Under the pieces are notes generated by a model, which was not told the origin of the DNA, made no database searches, and was given only the letters and a program-made list of their open reading frames with translations. From Calditrichota bacterium (lineage in GTDB: Bacteria > Zhuqueibacterota > Zhuqueibacteria > Residuimicrobiales > Krinioviventaceae), in assembly GCA_003818595.1 (NCBI GenBank), contig RPQV01000218.1:1-6285 (forward strand): a DNA stretch of 6,285 nt. Direction: 5' to 3'. Of this stretch, positions 1-5,502 are shown piece after piece (the first letter of the stretch is position 1; the number at the start of each line of letters is the position of its first letter). The translations under genes were made by a program, and so were the position numbers.

Positions 1-1
1 A

Positions 2-250
2 GCGGCCAAGAAGAAAGGCGCCGGCATCGTTGCAAGAGTGCGGTTCGAGTCCCTGACCGAAGGAAAATGTGCACAAATTCTTCATGTGGGACCTTTTTCG
101 GAGGAAGGAGCAACGGTTGCGAAAGTACATGAATTCATTGATTCCAGAGGCGCTCGCATTGGAAAGCATCATGAAATATACCTGAGCGACATCAGGAAGG
201 CTGATCCATCGAGATGGAAAACAATCACAAGACAGCCGATGAGATTTTGA
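2..250 (+). CDS. GyrI-like small-molecule-binding protein, C-terminal part (partial)
   Basis: The reading frame is open from the left edge, so the gene begins outside the window and the GTG at 38 is most likely an internal valine, not a start. The visible 82 residues look like the end of a stand-alone GyrI-like (SOUL/Rob C-terminal type) ligand-binding domain. The family landmarks, in order, are a lysine-rich lead-in (residues 3-5), RFESLTEG (14-21), the core strand AQILHVGPFSEEG (24-36), a helix VAKVHEFIDSRG, the signature GKHHEIYLSD (54-63), and the closing KTITRQP (73-79). The ending matches the usual C-terminus of the roughly 200-residue single-domain members. Such domains bind hydrophobic or cationic small molecules; those fused to a helix-turn-helix act as regulators. 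Whether an N-terminal DNA-binding part exists cannot be seen. The family call is from memory of its motifs, and the ligand is unknown. Confidence 0.82.
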   Translation, partial: AAKKKGAGIVARVRFESLTEGKCAQILHVGPFSEEGATVAKVHEFIDSRGARIGKHHEIYLSDIRKADPSRWKTITRQPMRF

Positions 251-481
251 CAATAACCGGCTGGATAGGAGTCTCGCCAAGATGACATACCAGCATGGCT
301 ACAATCCAAATACTTCATAGAGCGTGGCATTAGCACTGATTCGGCAGAGCCAATAATCAAACAGGCAATTGCAAATGGGCAGAAAAATCACGCATCACCG
401 GTATATCCACAATAAACAAATATAAGGATTGCCAAGACGCTGTTCCTAAAAATCAAAAGTCATATTATATGGACAACACTA
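251..481. other. Spacer without a supported gene
   Basis: This 231-base gap separates the GyrI-like gene from the AT-rich gene at 482. A plus-strand frame is open from 269 to its stop at 413-415 and gives a protein-like 48-residue peptide (IPAWLQSKYFIERGISTDS near its start). It has no ATG, GTG or TTG in a usable position, so it may be chance or worn coding sequence. No terminator hairpin with a T-tract is visible after the first gene. Upstream of 482 the sequence turns AT-rich. TATAAG at 421-426 and TATTAT at 463-468 could be -10 elements, but neither has a good -35 at the right distance. I do not call a promoter here. Confidence 0.5.
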
Positions 482-2242
482 ATGACAAAAATGAAAAATC
501 CTACCTATGCAAAATTTATAAATGAGGTTGCGAATCATATCTCGACTCTTTCAAAAGATGATTTAATTGAAATTATTCTGACTTTTGCTGAATCCCAAAA
601 CAGCAATGATAGAAATGCATTTTTATTGCTCCTCAAAAATAAAAGCAAAATAAATTCCAAATCGGATGGGCAGACAAGTTCTATTAATATGTCATCCGAA
701 CAATTAATCGAGGCAATTCAGGAATTTGAAAAAAGAATTCAAAATGGTGAATTTTATGATGAGGAAAAAAGCTGTCAGGCTTTTGAGCGAGAAGAAAGAT
801 CCTACTGGCAAGATTATGATGATGATGACATAGACTTTTCAGAAGAAGAATATGTAACTGAAGCAATTGATTTTTTAGAAACGGCAAAATTATTTTTTCG
901 CAGTCAGGACATTGAAACTGCAACTGCTGCATACGAAATGATGTTTGACATTTTTGAAAATTCTGAATACTATGATGATGAGTATTTCACATACGGATTT
1001 ACGTTTGAAGATACGCTGGACGCTGACTTTTTAAAGGAGCACAAGACAATCAATCTTCGATGCCAATATTTAAGAGTCGCAGACACTCTCGATTTTCAAT
1101 ATGTTTATAATAGATTAATTAATGAACAGGATTTATTCCTCTCCGATATAATAGAAATTAGTCGTGATCCACTTCCATCTCTCGATCAATTCATCGATGG
1201 ACTGATCGAGTTTATCGGCAACAATCCAAAATATGACTATCATTTAGTTGACGTCCTATTTATAAGAGGAGGGATTGATGAAATCAGAAAGTTTGCTTAT
1301 AATAACGGGAATCGACATCCATCAGTTTTTCTATATTATTATGAAAGTATAAAAGAAAAATCCGGTCAGCCGGATGTATTGAAAACAATCTTTGATGGAA
1401 TTGAAATAATACCTGAAGAATATCAAATTCGTTCATATCTTGGGCTGGATTTAATCAAAATAGCAAAAGAAACAAACGATAGAAATTATTTGACGATTGG
1501 GTACAATACAGCATTTTATAGCAACCCCACATTGAAAAATCTAACCTATTTTATCAACCATATTATATCCAAGAATTATATTTCAGAAATTGAAAAAATG
1601 AGAAATTATCTGAAAAATAAGGATATTACAAATCGGGACTCTTTTGCTTATTCGATAGAAAATACTCAAAATGATCGAAATATTTTTTCGACAGCTACGG
1701 CAAAAATAGATATCAAAGCACTAATTGTCGGCAAATTTCTGCTGGATGGAATCGAGAATCTTATTGAAAATATTAATCCTAAATATTATTTAGGATTCAG
1801 TGGAGAACATAAATATATAGCCATTATTACAGCATTGACGCTCCAGGCAATTTCAAAAGGATTCGCACTAGTTGTCGTAGAAAAACTTCTTGATCACTAT
1901 TGTCTTGATACTCAATCTGATGAATACATTTTATTGAAAGAAATGATCACAAATCGTTCTCAAGAAATTAATATGTCACAAAAAAATCTTGAGAATACTC
2001 TTAAAAGGATTGAATCATTGAGTGTAAATAGAGTTGCGCATATATTGGGCAATAAACTTAGAGGTGGTTATGATAGTGCATGTCTTCTGCTGGTTGCATG
2101 TGCAGAAGTTGAACAATATATTAATCATAGTGGTAATACATTGATACAGAGAATTGATGGTGAGTTTAAGAAATTTTCAGCATTTCGGAGACCACTAAAA
2201 ACCTTAACAGCATCAAGTAAAATCCTTCATGCAGTCAAATAA
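482..2242 (+). CDS. Acidic, AT-rich, helical-repeat-like protein of unknown function (586 aa)
   Basis: I do not recognise a named family with confidence. The protein is soluble-looking, with no signal peptide or membrane helix. Residues 8-52 form a small helical head (LSKDDLIEIILTFAES). Residues 89-182 are very acidic, including YWQDYDDDDIDFSEEEYV (108-125) and a YYDDEYF patch at 163-169. Residues 190-490 read as successive amphipathic helices, as in TPR-like or HEAT-like solenoids. The C-terminal segment at about 505-575 (VNRVAHILGNKLRGGYDSACLL, with a break before the final Leu pair, then ACAEVEQ and EFKKFSAFRRPL) resembles the helical tail of uncharacterised bacterial proteins that sometimes carry a SWIM zinc finger. 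Here the only cysteines (98, 194, 474, 534, 540) do not make a CxCxnCxH motif. ATG 482 gives the longest frame; ATG 491 is an alternative, and neither has a good ribosome binding site. The base composition, far more AT-rich than the right-hand genes, suggests acquisition by transfer. The frame is intact over its whole length, so it is probably expressed. Confidence 0.8.
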   Translation: MTKMKNPTYAKFINEVANHISTLSKDDLIEIILTFAESQNSNDRNAFLLLLKNKSKINSKSDGQTSSINMSSEQLIEAIQEFEKRIQNGEFYDEEKSCQAFEREERSYWQDYDDDDIDFSEEEYVTEAIDFLETAKLFFRSQDIETATAAYEMMFDIFENSEYYDDEYFTYGFTFEDTLDADFLKEHKTINLRCQYLRVADTLDFQYVYNRLINEQDLFLSDIIEISRDPLPSLDQFIDGLIEFIGNNPKYDYHLVDVLFIRGGIDEIRKFAYNNGNRHPSVFLYYYESIKEKSGQPDVLKTIFDGIEIIPEEYQIRSYLGLDLIKIAKETNDRNYLTIGYNTAFYSNPTLKNLTYFINHIISKNYISEIEKMRNYLKNKDITNRDSFAYSIENTQNDRNIFSTATAKIDIKALIVGKFLLDGIENLIENINPKYYLGFSGEHKYIAIITALTLQAISKGFALVVVEKLLDHYCLDTQSDEYILLKEMITNRSQEINMSQKNLENTLKRIESLSVNRVAHILGNKLRGGYDSACLLLVACAEVEQYINHSGNTLIQRIDGEFKKFSAFRRPLKTLTASSKILHAVK

Positions 2243-2250
2243 AACTCTGC

Positions 2251-2338
2251 TAAAGGAGGGTGATTCATGGGAGAATTGCCATATTCATGTACAAAACGGG
2301 ATAAGAGCAAAATTAATGATTGCCACTTTCTATATTAA
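2251..2338 (+). other. Consensus Shine-Dalgarno leading into a 23-codon reading frame
   Basis: AAAGGAGGGTG at 2251-2261 is almost a perfect complement of the 16S rRNA 3' end and is the strongest ribosome binding site in the window. ATG 2267 follows at the usual distance (7 bases after GGAGG). The frame it opens runs only 23 codons (MGELPYSCTKRDKSKINDC, then four more) to a TAA at 2336-2338. The KINDC near its end matches the third-acidic-residue region of PIN toxins, so this short frame overlaps and partly belongs to the broken PIN gene described next. It may be the leftover start of a toxin gene after an internal deletion, or a fortuitous short frame. Confidence 0.4.
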
Positions 2339-2417
2339 GAATGGTTTTGAGTTGCTGCATAACGATCGCGATTTTGATCCGATGGAAGAACTACTGGGAC
2401 TCAAGGCAAGAAGATAA
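2271..2417 (+). pseudogene. Frameshifted C-terminal remnant of a VapC-like PIN-domain toxin
   Basis: The frame ending in TGA/TAA context at 2417 carries IATFYIKNGFELLHNDRDF (codons from 2319), followed by DPMEELLGLKARR. This is the classic end of a PIN-domain ribonuclease toxin: the IA helix, then the hydrophobic strand LLHNDRDF with the fourth acidic position, then the ELLGLK tail. Family members usually have KxxDCLIA just before this. Here KINDC (2309-2323) sits in a different frame, the one of ATG 2267, so a frameshift lies at about 2318-2324. Inserting eight bases between two copies of GATTGCC would restore NDCLIAT. The rest of the domain, about 80-90 residues with the first catalytic aspartate, is missing, and there is no antitoxin gene beside it. 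I regard it as dead. A chance match is unlikely given the density of conserved residues, but the call rests on recalled family patterns. Confidence 0.62.
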
Positions 2418-2496
2418 AGAGAACACCCACTATGCCGCTGCAGGAGAACCGCAGCAACAGGCAAAGAAACCGCAAGTCGTATTAATTGGAGAAAAT

Positions 2497-2943
2497 ATGA
2501 ATAAACTATTCCTTTTAATCCTCGCTCTTCTTGTTACGGCAAATTTTGTGATTGCACAAAATCAAAGCACCCCCCAAGCCGGGAACTTGACGGTTCAAAT
2601 TACAGGAATTCAAAATAGCTCCGGAGACATAAAAATAGGACTGTTTAATTCTGAAACCAGTTTTAATGGGAAAGAAGAGAAATTTAAGGGGATAACAGTC
2701 AAAGCGGATAACGACAAAATTATTTGGTCACTTGCCGATATTCAATATGGATATTATGCAATCAAGGTATTTCACGATGAGGATCAAGATGACCAAGTAG
2801 ATACTAAACTGGGAATTCCTACAGAAGGTTTCGGCTTTTCCAATAACCCTTCTATTTTTTTGGGCGCCCCGAGCTATGATAAAGCCAAGTTCCTGTTCAA
2901 CGCGGATAGTATGACCGTTGAAATTAAATTGATCAACTTTTAA
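2497..2943 (+). CDS. Secreted DUF2141-family protein (148 aa)
   Basis: DUF2141 proteins are small exported beta-sandwich-like proteins of unknown role, common in Gram-negative bacteria, often beside membrane or outer-membrane genes. The frame is open further upstream, but ATG 2497 is chosen because it has GGAG at 2488-2491 and opens directly into a Sec signal peptide: MNK, a hydrophobic core LFLLILALLVTANFV, and a likely cut after VIA (residue 20). The mature part shows the family pattern: LTVQITGIQNSSGDIKIGLFN (31-51, with the family's G-D-I/V-x-I-x-L-F core), then YGYYAIKVFHDEDQDDQVDT (84-103), LGIPTEGFGFSNNP (105-118) and the FLGAPSYDKAKF strand (121-132). The acidic loop at 94-103 is Asp-rich and could bind a metal such as calcium; this is inference. 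Length is normal for the family. It is followed after 15 bases by a small membrane protein, probably in the same transcript. Confidence 0.88.
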   Translation: MNKLFLLILALLVTANFVIAQNQSTPQAGNLTVQITGIQNSSGDIKIGLFNSETSFNGKEEKFKGITVKADNDKIIWSLADIQYGYYAIKVFHDEDQDDQVDTKLGIPTEGFGFSNNPSIFLGAPSYDKAKFLFNADSMTVEIKLINF

Positions 2944-2958
2944 AACCTGATATCGTTT

Positions 2959-3384
2959 ATGAGATATTCAAATAGCAATATTACCAAATCGGCGTTATGG
3001 TCTTTGCGCATTGTTATGTATTTCATGGCATTCTATTTTTTCACTATGGGTTTAGCACTGATTCTATTTCCGCAGTTTTTAACCAGAGCCGCCGGCGAAC
3101 CATCCGGCAGAATACTGGGGATGCTGCGGGGTGCCGGAGGCAGCATAATTCCTTATTCATTGATGTACATACTGGTCGCCATCAAACCATTGGAAAGACG
3201 CGGATTTGCACTCATAATTGCCTGCGCAAATATTCTTGCCGTCATTATTGATTTCACCTCGGTTTATCTCAAGGAGTACCAAATCAGCCAGGCTATGATC
3301 GATGTCCCGTTTGAGCTACTGAGTTTGTTTGTACTTGTTAAATTCTATTCAAACCAGGGCGTCAAGCAATTGCTGAAAAATTAA
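2959..3384 (+). CDS. Small four-helix integral membrane protein of unknown function (141 aa)
   Basis: The translation is dominated by four hydrophobic segments at about residues 14-39, 59-76, 82-104 and 112-130. Short polar loops lie between them: an RAAGEPSGR loop after helix 1 and a KPLERR loop after helix 2. The lysine-containing end KQLLKN follows helix 4. The size and layout are like DoxX-like and DUF4345-like small membrane proteins, but I see no motif that settles the family, so no function is given. ATG 2959 is used because it gives a short polar N-terminus before helix 1; no Shine-Dalgarno precedes it. ATG 3016 would cut into helix 1 and is less likely. The gene starts 15 bases after the DUF2141 stop, so translational coupling or at least co-transcription is likely. 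Confidence 0.78.
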   Translation: MRYSNSNITKSALWSLRIVMYFMAFYFFTMGLALILFPQFLTRAAGEPSGRILGMLRGAGGSIIPYSLMYILVAIKPLERRGFALIIACANILAVIIDFTSVYLKEYQISQAMIDVPFELLSLFVLVKFYSNQGVKQLLKN

Positions 3385-3389
3385 AGCTG

Positions 3390-3575
3390 AAAGAAACAGC
3401 ATTAAGCAGAGCTCCCGTCATTGCAGCAGCCAGCCAGCTTATCATGGCGATGGCAACGCCAGTCGAAAATTTTGCGATATTAACCAGACTGGTCGCGCCG
3501 AATGATTCGGCAATGACCTACAACAATATTGCATCATCTGAAGGATCGTTTCGAATCGAGAAGCTTGCGCTTTAG
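3390..3575 (+). pseudogene. Truncated N-terminal relic of a DUF4386-family membrane protein
   Basis: In the frame ending with TAG at 3573-3575 the translation begins KETALSRAPVIAAASQLIMA and continues to RLVAPNDSAMTYNNIASSEG (from about 3486) and then SFRI. DUF4386 proteins open with a K-x-A-R-I-A-G-x-x-Y-L helix, followed by the signature R-x-x-L/I-V-P-G-D-A-A-x-T-A-N-N-I-x-x-S-E-x-L-F-R. The matches N-D-S-A-M-T-Y-N-N-I-A-S-S-E-G-S-F-R are in order and correctly spaced. No start codon or ribosome binding site remains in frame, because the frame runs back into the preceding gene. The protein stops just after the signature, so about 75 per cent of a normal 220-240-residue protein is absent. 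This is therefore a relic. The family assignment is from memory of the motif. Confidence 0.6.
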
Positions 3576-3736
3576 CATGCTTAACATTGTGAATTTCTGT
3601 GAACATTTGGGCTTGATAACAAAGATCACCAGTCACCATAATATCAGCATGCTAGCCGGTGAAGAGGACTTGGAAGTCCTATCGGCAGAAAACTATGACC
3701 AATATCTCATCCAAACTTATCTTATTCCCTCCGCCG
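3576..3736 (+). other. Coding-like stretch of unknown origin
   Basis: The plus frame that runs from ATG 3529 stays open through here and gives a protein-like peptide, SMLNIVNFCEHLGLITKITS, followed by GEEDLEVLSAENYDQYLIQ. Then it enters the tandem repeat and becomes RPSDL units. The balanced residue mix and the LEVLSAENYDQYL ending look like the last strand and helix of a real protein domain (several PIN-type toxins end in a similar ILSPxEFL pattern), but I cannot assign it. ATG 3529 lies inside the DUF4386 relic in another frame and has no ribosome binding site. I treat this as probable gene debris, not a gene. An inverted repeat, AGGACTT-GG-AAGTCCT at 3665-3680, lies within it. Confidence 0.3.
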
Positions 3737-3819
3737 TTCGACCTTCAGACCTTCGACCTTCAGACCTTCGACCTTCAGACCTTCGACCTTCAGACCTTCA
3801 GACTTTCAGACTTTCACAC
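3737..3819. repeat. 15-bp tandem repeat, four exact copies plus degenerate tail
   Basis: The unit TTCGACCTTCAGACC is repeated exactly four times at 3737-3751, 3752-3766, 3767-3781 and 3782-3796. Each unit is a 7-mer (TTCGACC) joined to an 8-mer (TTCAGACC). The array decays at its right end into TTCAGACTTTCAGACTTTCACACC (3797-3819, 8-bp period with substitutions, written here in part as TTCAGAC and TTTCAGAC), followed by a pyrimidine-rich stretch to about 3832. One strand is almost free of isolated purine runs, with a strong C/T bias. No stop occurs in any plus frame through the exact copies because the unit is a multiple of three. It lies in non-coding or relic sequence ahead of the promoter candidate for the gene at 3955. 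It is a mini/microsatellite formed by slippage and may vary in copy number. Confidence 0.93.
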
Positions 3820-3852
3820 CTTCCTCCCTCCTCATCTCAACATGATAATCTA

Positions 3853-3880
3853 TTGTGATTAATCAAAAAAATCCTATATT
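3853..3880 (+). promoter_or_regulatory. Candidate sigma-70-type promoter of the GlsB-type gene
   Basis: TTGTGA at 3853-3858 and TATATT at 3875-3880 are separated by 16 bases in a locally AT-rich stretch, right after the tandem repeats and about 75 bases before the start at 3955. The match to the -35 and -10 consensus is four of six and five of six. It is the only position in this gap where both elements appear together. If the organism uses a Bacteroidota-type sigma factor, the consensus would differ, so this is tentative. Confidence 0.35.
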
Positions 3881-3954
3881 TTAAAATGGTGAGAATTGAA
3901 TCATCACGTTGAAATGTATTCCAGGCAACCACTCATTCAAGAAAGGAGAAAACG

Positions 3955-4203
3955 ATGGGATTATTAACCATGATTCTGATAGGACTATTCGCCGGCGCCG
4001 TGGCGCGCTTCATCCTGCCGGGAAAACAAAATCTGAGCATTATCATGACCATTCTTCTGGGCATCGCCGGCTCTTTTGTGGCGGGATTCCTGGGTAACAT
4101 GCTCAACTTTTACAAATACGGCGAGGGTCCAGGCATTATCGGGTCTATCGTGGGCGCGCTGATTATTTTGATCGTCTACGGCCAAATCCGAAAAAGAAGA
4201 TGA
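3955..4203 (+). CDS. GlsB/YeaQ/YmgE-family stress-response membrane protein (82 aa)
   Basis: This is a short, very hydrophobic protein with three membrane segments at about residues 2-19, 28-48 and 59-77. The family pattern is clear: an opening G-L-x-A-G-A-V-A-R-F-I-L-P-G-K (10-24), the central T-I-L-L-G-I-A-G-S-F-V-A-G (32-44), the G-x-G-P-G-I-I-G-S-I-V-G-A (56-68) and a basic end QIRKRR. The length is typical (80-90 residues). Members sit in the inner membrane and are linked to envelope or general stress in several bacteria, but the molecular role is not settled. ATG 3955 is supported by AAAGGAG at 3942-3948 with a spacing of six bases, a strong ribosome binding site by the standard of this window. 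The gene appears to be transcribed alone or with the MFS gene, with a hairpin pair between them. Confidence 0.9.
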   Translation: MGLLTMILIGLFAGAVARFILPGKQNLSIIMTILLGIAGSFVAGFLGNMLNFYKYGEGPGIIGSIVGALIILIVYGQIRKRR

Positions 4204-4217
4204 ATTGATATGATCAG

Positions 4218-4268
4218 AATCTCCTGACATGACCGGACATGGGTGATATCAGGAGATTTAAACTCCTG
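4218..4268 (+). terminator. Two mutually exclusive hairpins (terminator- or attenuator-like)
   Basis: The arm 4218-4234 (AATCTCCTGACATGACC) pairs with 4242-4258 (GGTGATATCAGGAGATT) in 15 of 17 positions around a 7-base loop. The core CAGGAG at 4250-4255 can instead pair with CTCCTG at 4263-4268 across the loop ATTTAAA, giving a perfect 6-bp stem. The first hairpin is the longer and probably the more stable. No run of T follows either stem, so a textbook intrinsic terminator is not present. The site lies 15 bases after the GlsB-type stop and 35 bases before the MFS start, where it could end the first transcript or modulate read-through. Confidence 0.45.
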
Positions 4269-4302
4269 TCCCAATAGCGGAAGAATTGCTCCCCCTCAAT
4301 TT

Positions 4303-5502
4303 ATGAATCGACTCTTTACCATCTATAAAAATGCCTACCGCGGCTTGCCCCGCCCAGTGTGGGAATTGTCAATCGCCACGCTCATCAACCGCGCCGGCAC
4401 GATGGTCATTGTCTATTTAATGCTCTACCTCACAGAAAAAATCGGCTTGTCTCCCACTGCGGCCGGCAGAATCATCAGCATTTACGGTATCGGCGCCGTT
4501 TTCGGAACGTTGGCCGGAGGATGGCTTGCAGACAAAATCACCCCCCATCGCGTTCAGTTATCCAGCCTGTTTACAGCCGCCGTCCTGTTCATCATTTTAG
4601 GTTACCTGAAAAATCTGCATTCAATCGCCATTGTCATTTTTCTGCTGGCGCTGACCACCGAGGCCTTTCGTCCGGCGAATTCCACCGCCATCGCAGAAGT
4701 CAGTCCGCCGGAAAAACGCGCCCGATCATACGCGCTCAATCGGCTGGCGATCAACCTCGGATTCTCTGTCGGACCGGTCGTCGGCGGATTTTTAGCCCAC
4801 GTGAATTATCACTATCTATTTTGGGTGGATGGAATAACCAGCGCCCTAGCCGGCTTTTATCTCTATTTTCTCCATCGCCGCAAAACTGCGGTATTCACGG
4901 ATGAGCAGCCCGAGGAGATCAAAACCAGATCACCCTGGCGCGATGCGGTTTACGCTTCTGTTTTGTTGTTTATGCTGTTGATCGGCATGCTTTTCTATCA
5001 GATATTCAACGTTTGGCCGCTCTATCTGCGCGAAATCTATCATCTCGCCGAAAACCAAATCGGCCCGTTGCTGGCGATTAACGGCCTGCTGATCGTCCTC
5101 ATCGAAATGCCGCTGGTCCATCGACTCGAACGAGCAAAGCCGGTGCGCATCATCGCCCTGGGCTCCTTATTGATCTGCGGCGGCCAATCGCTTTTGCCTT
5201 TCTTCTCATCGTACGCATGGATTGCATTGACCGTGATCATCTGGACCATTGGAGAAATGCTCTGCTTTCCGCTGATGATCGCCTTTATCGCCAATCGCGC
5301 CGGCGATAAAAATCGGGGCGCCTATATGGGGATGTACAGTTTTACCTTTTCCATCGCCATGGTGGTGTCACCCATCATCGGCACTTGGATTTATGAAAGC
5401 ATGGGGCCCAATTCACTATGGCACATCGCCGGCATCCTCGGCCTGGTGGTGTTCTCCGGCCTGCACGCGATCGACCGTTTCGGCCTCCAGCACTCAATCT
5501 AG
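4303..5502 (+). CDS. MFS transporter, DHA1/MdtH-like drug-export type (399 aa)
   Basis: A major facilitator superfamily carrier of about 400 residues with twelve predicted helices, which moves small solutes across the inner membrane, usually by proton exchange. The loop between helices 2 and 3 carries a form of MFS motif A (GGWLADKITPHRV, residues 72-84). The long segment RPANSTAIAEVSPPEKRARS (123-142), then NRLAINLGFSVGPVVGG (146-162), is characteristic of the drug-exporter branch, including a motif-C-like GPVVGG in helix 5. The central cytoplasmic loop is at about 191-213. The second half repeats the fold, with GDKNRGAYMGMYS at 334-346 as the counterpart of the helix 4-5 region. The frame is open back to a GTG at 4243 inside a hairpin, but ATG 4303 fits the usual short N-terminus and is preferred; no good Shine-Dalgarno is seen. 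The substrate cannot be told. Its stop codon overlaps that of the convergent RND gene. Confidence 0.88.
   Translation: MNRLFTIYKNAYRGLPRPVWELSIATLINRAGTMVIVYLMLYLTEKIGLSPTAAGRIISIYGIGAVFGTLAGGWLADKITPHRVQLSSLFTAAVLFIILGYLKNLHSIAIVIFLLALTTEAFRPANSTAIAEVSPPEKRARSYALNRLAINLGFSVGPVVGGFLAHVNYHYLFWVDGITSALAGFYLYFLHRRKTAVFTDEQPEEIKTRSPWRDAVYASVLLFMLLIGMLFYQIFNVWPLYLREIYHLAENQIGPLLAINGLLIVLIEMPLVHRLERAKPVRIIALGSLLICGGQSLLPFFSSYAWIALTVIIWTIGEMLCFPLMIAFIANRAGDKNRGAYMGMYSFTFSIAMVVSPIIGTWIYESMGPNSLWHIAGILGLVVFSGLHAIDRFGLQHSI

Noticed and set aside
269..415. Open plus-strand frame with a protein-like 48-residue translation in the first spacer
   Set aside because: No usable start codon or ribosome binding site and no recognisable family; kept only as a note in the spacer entry.
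2320..2496. N-terminal extension of the DUF2141 frame by 59 residues
   Set aside because: The extension overlaps the PIN remnant in another frame and would bury the signal peptide; ATG 2497 has a ribosome binding site and begins with the signal peptide.
3497..3511. Inverted repeat GCCGAA-TGA-TTCGGC as a terminator of the four-helix gene
   Set aside because: It is more than 110 bases after the stop, lies within the relic's coding sequence and has no T-tract.
3442..3639. Minus-strand 65-codon frame
   Set aside because: It is antisense to the DUF4386 relic, whose motif matches are on the plus strand, and its translation shows no family pattern.
3737..3819. Possible CRISPR array
   Set aside because: The repeats are directly adjacent 15-bp units with no unique spacers, so this is a tandem microsatellite-like array.
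4243..4302. GTG 4243 as the MFS start, giving 20 extra residues
   Set aside because: The codon lies in the arm of a hairpin, the extra residues are not MFS-like, and ATG 4303 gives the usual short N-terminus.
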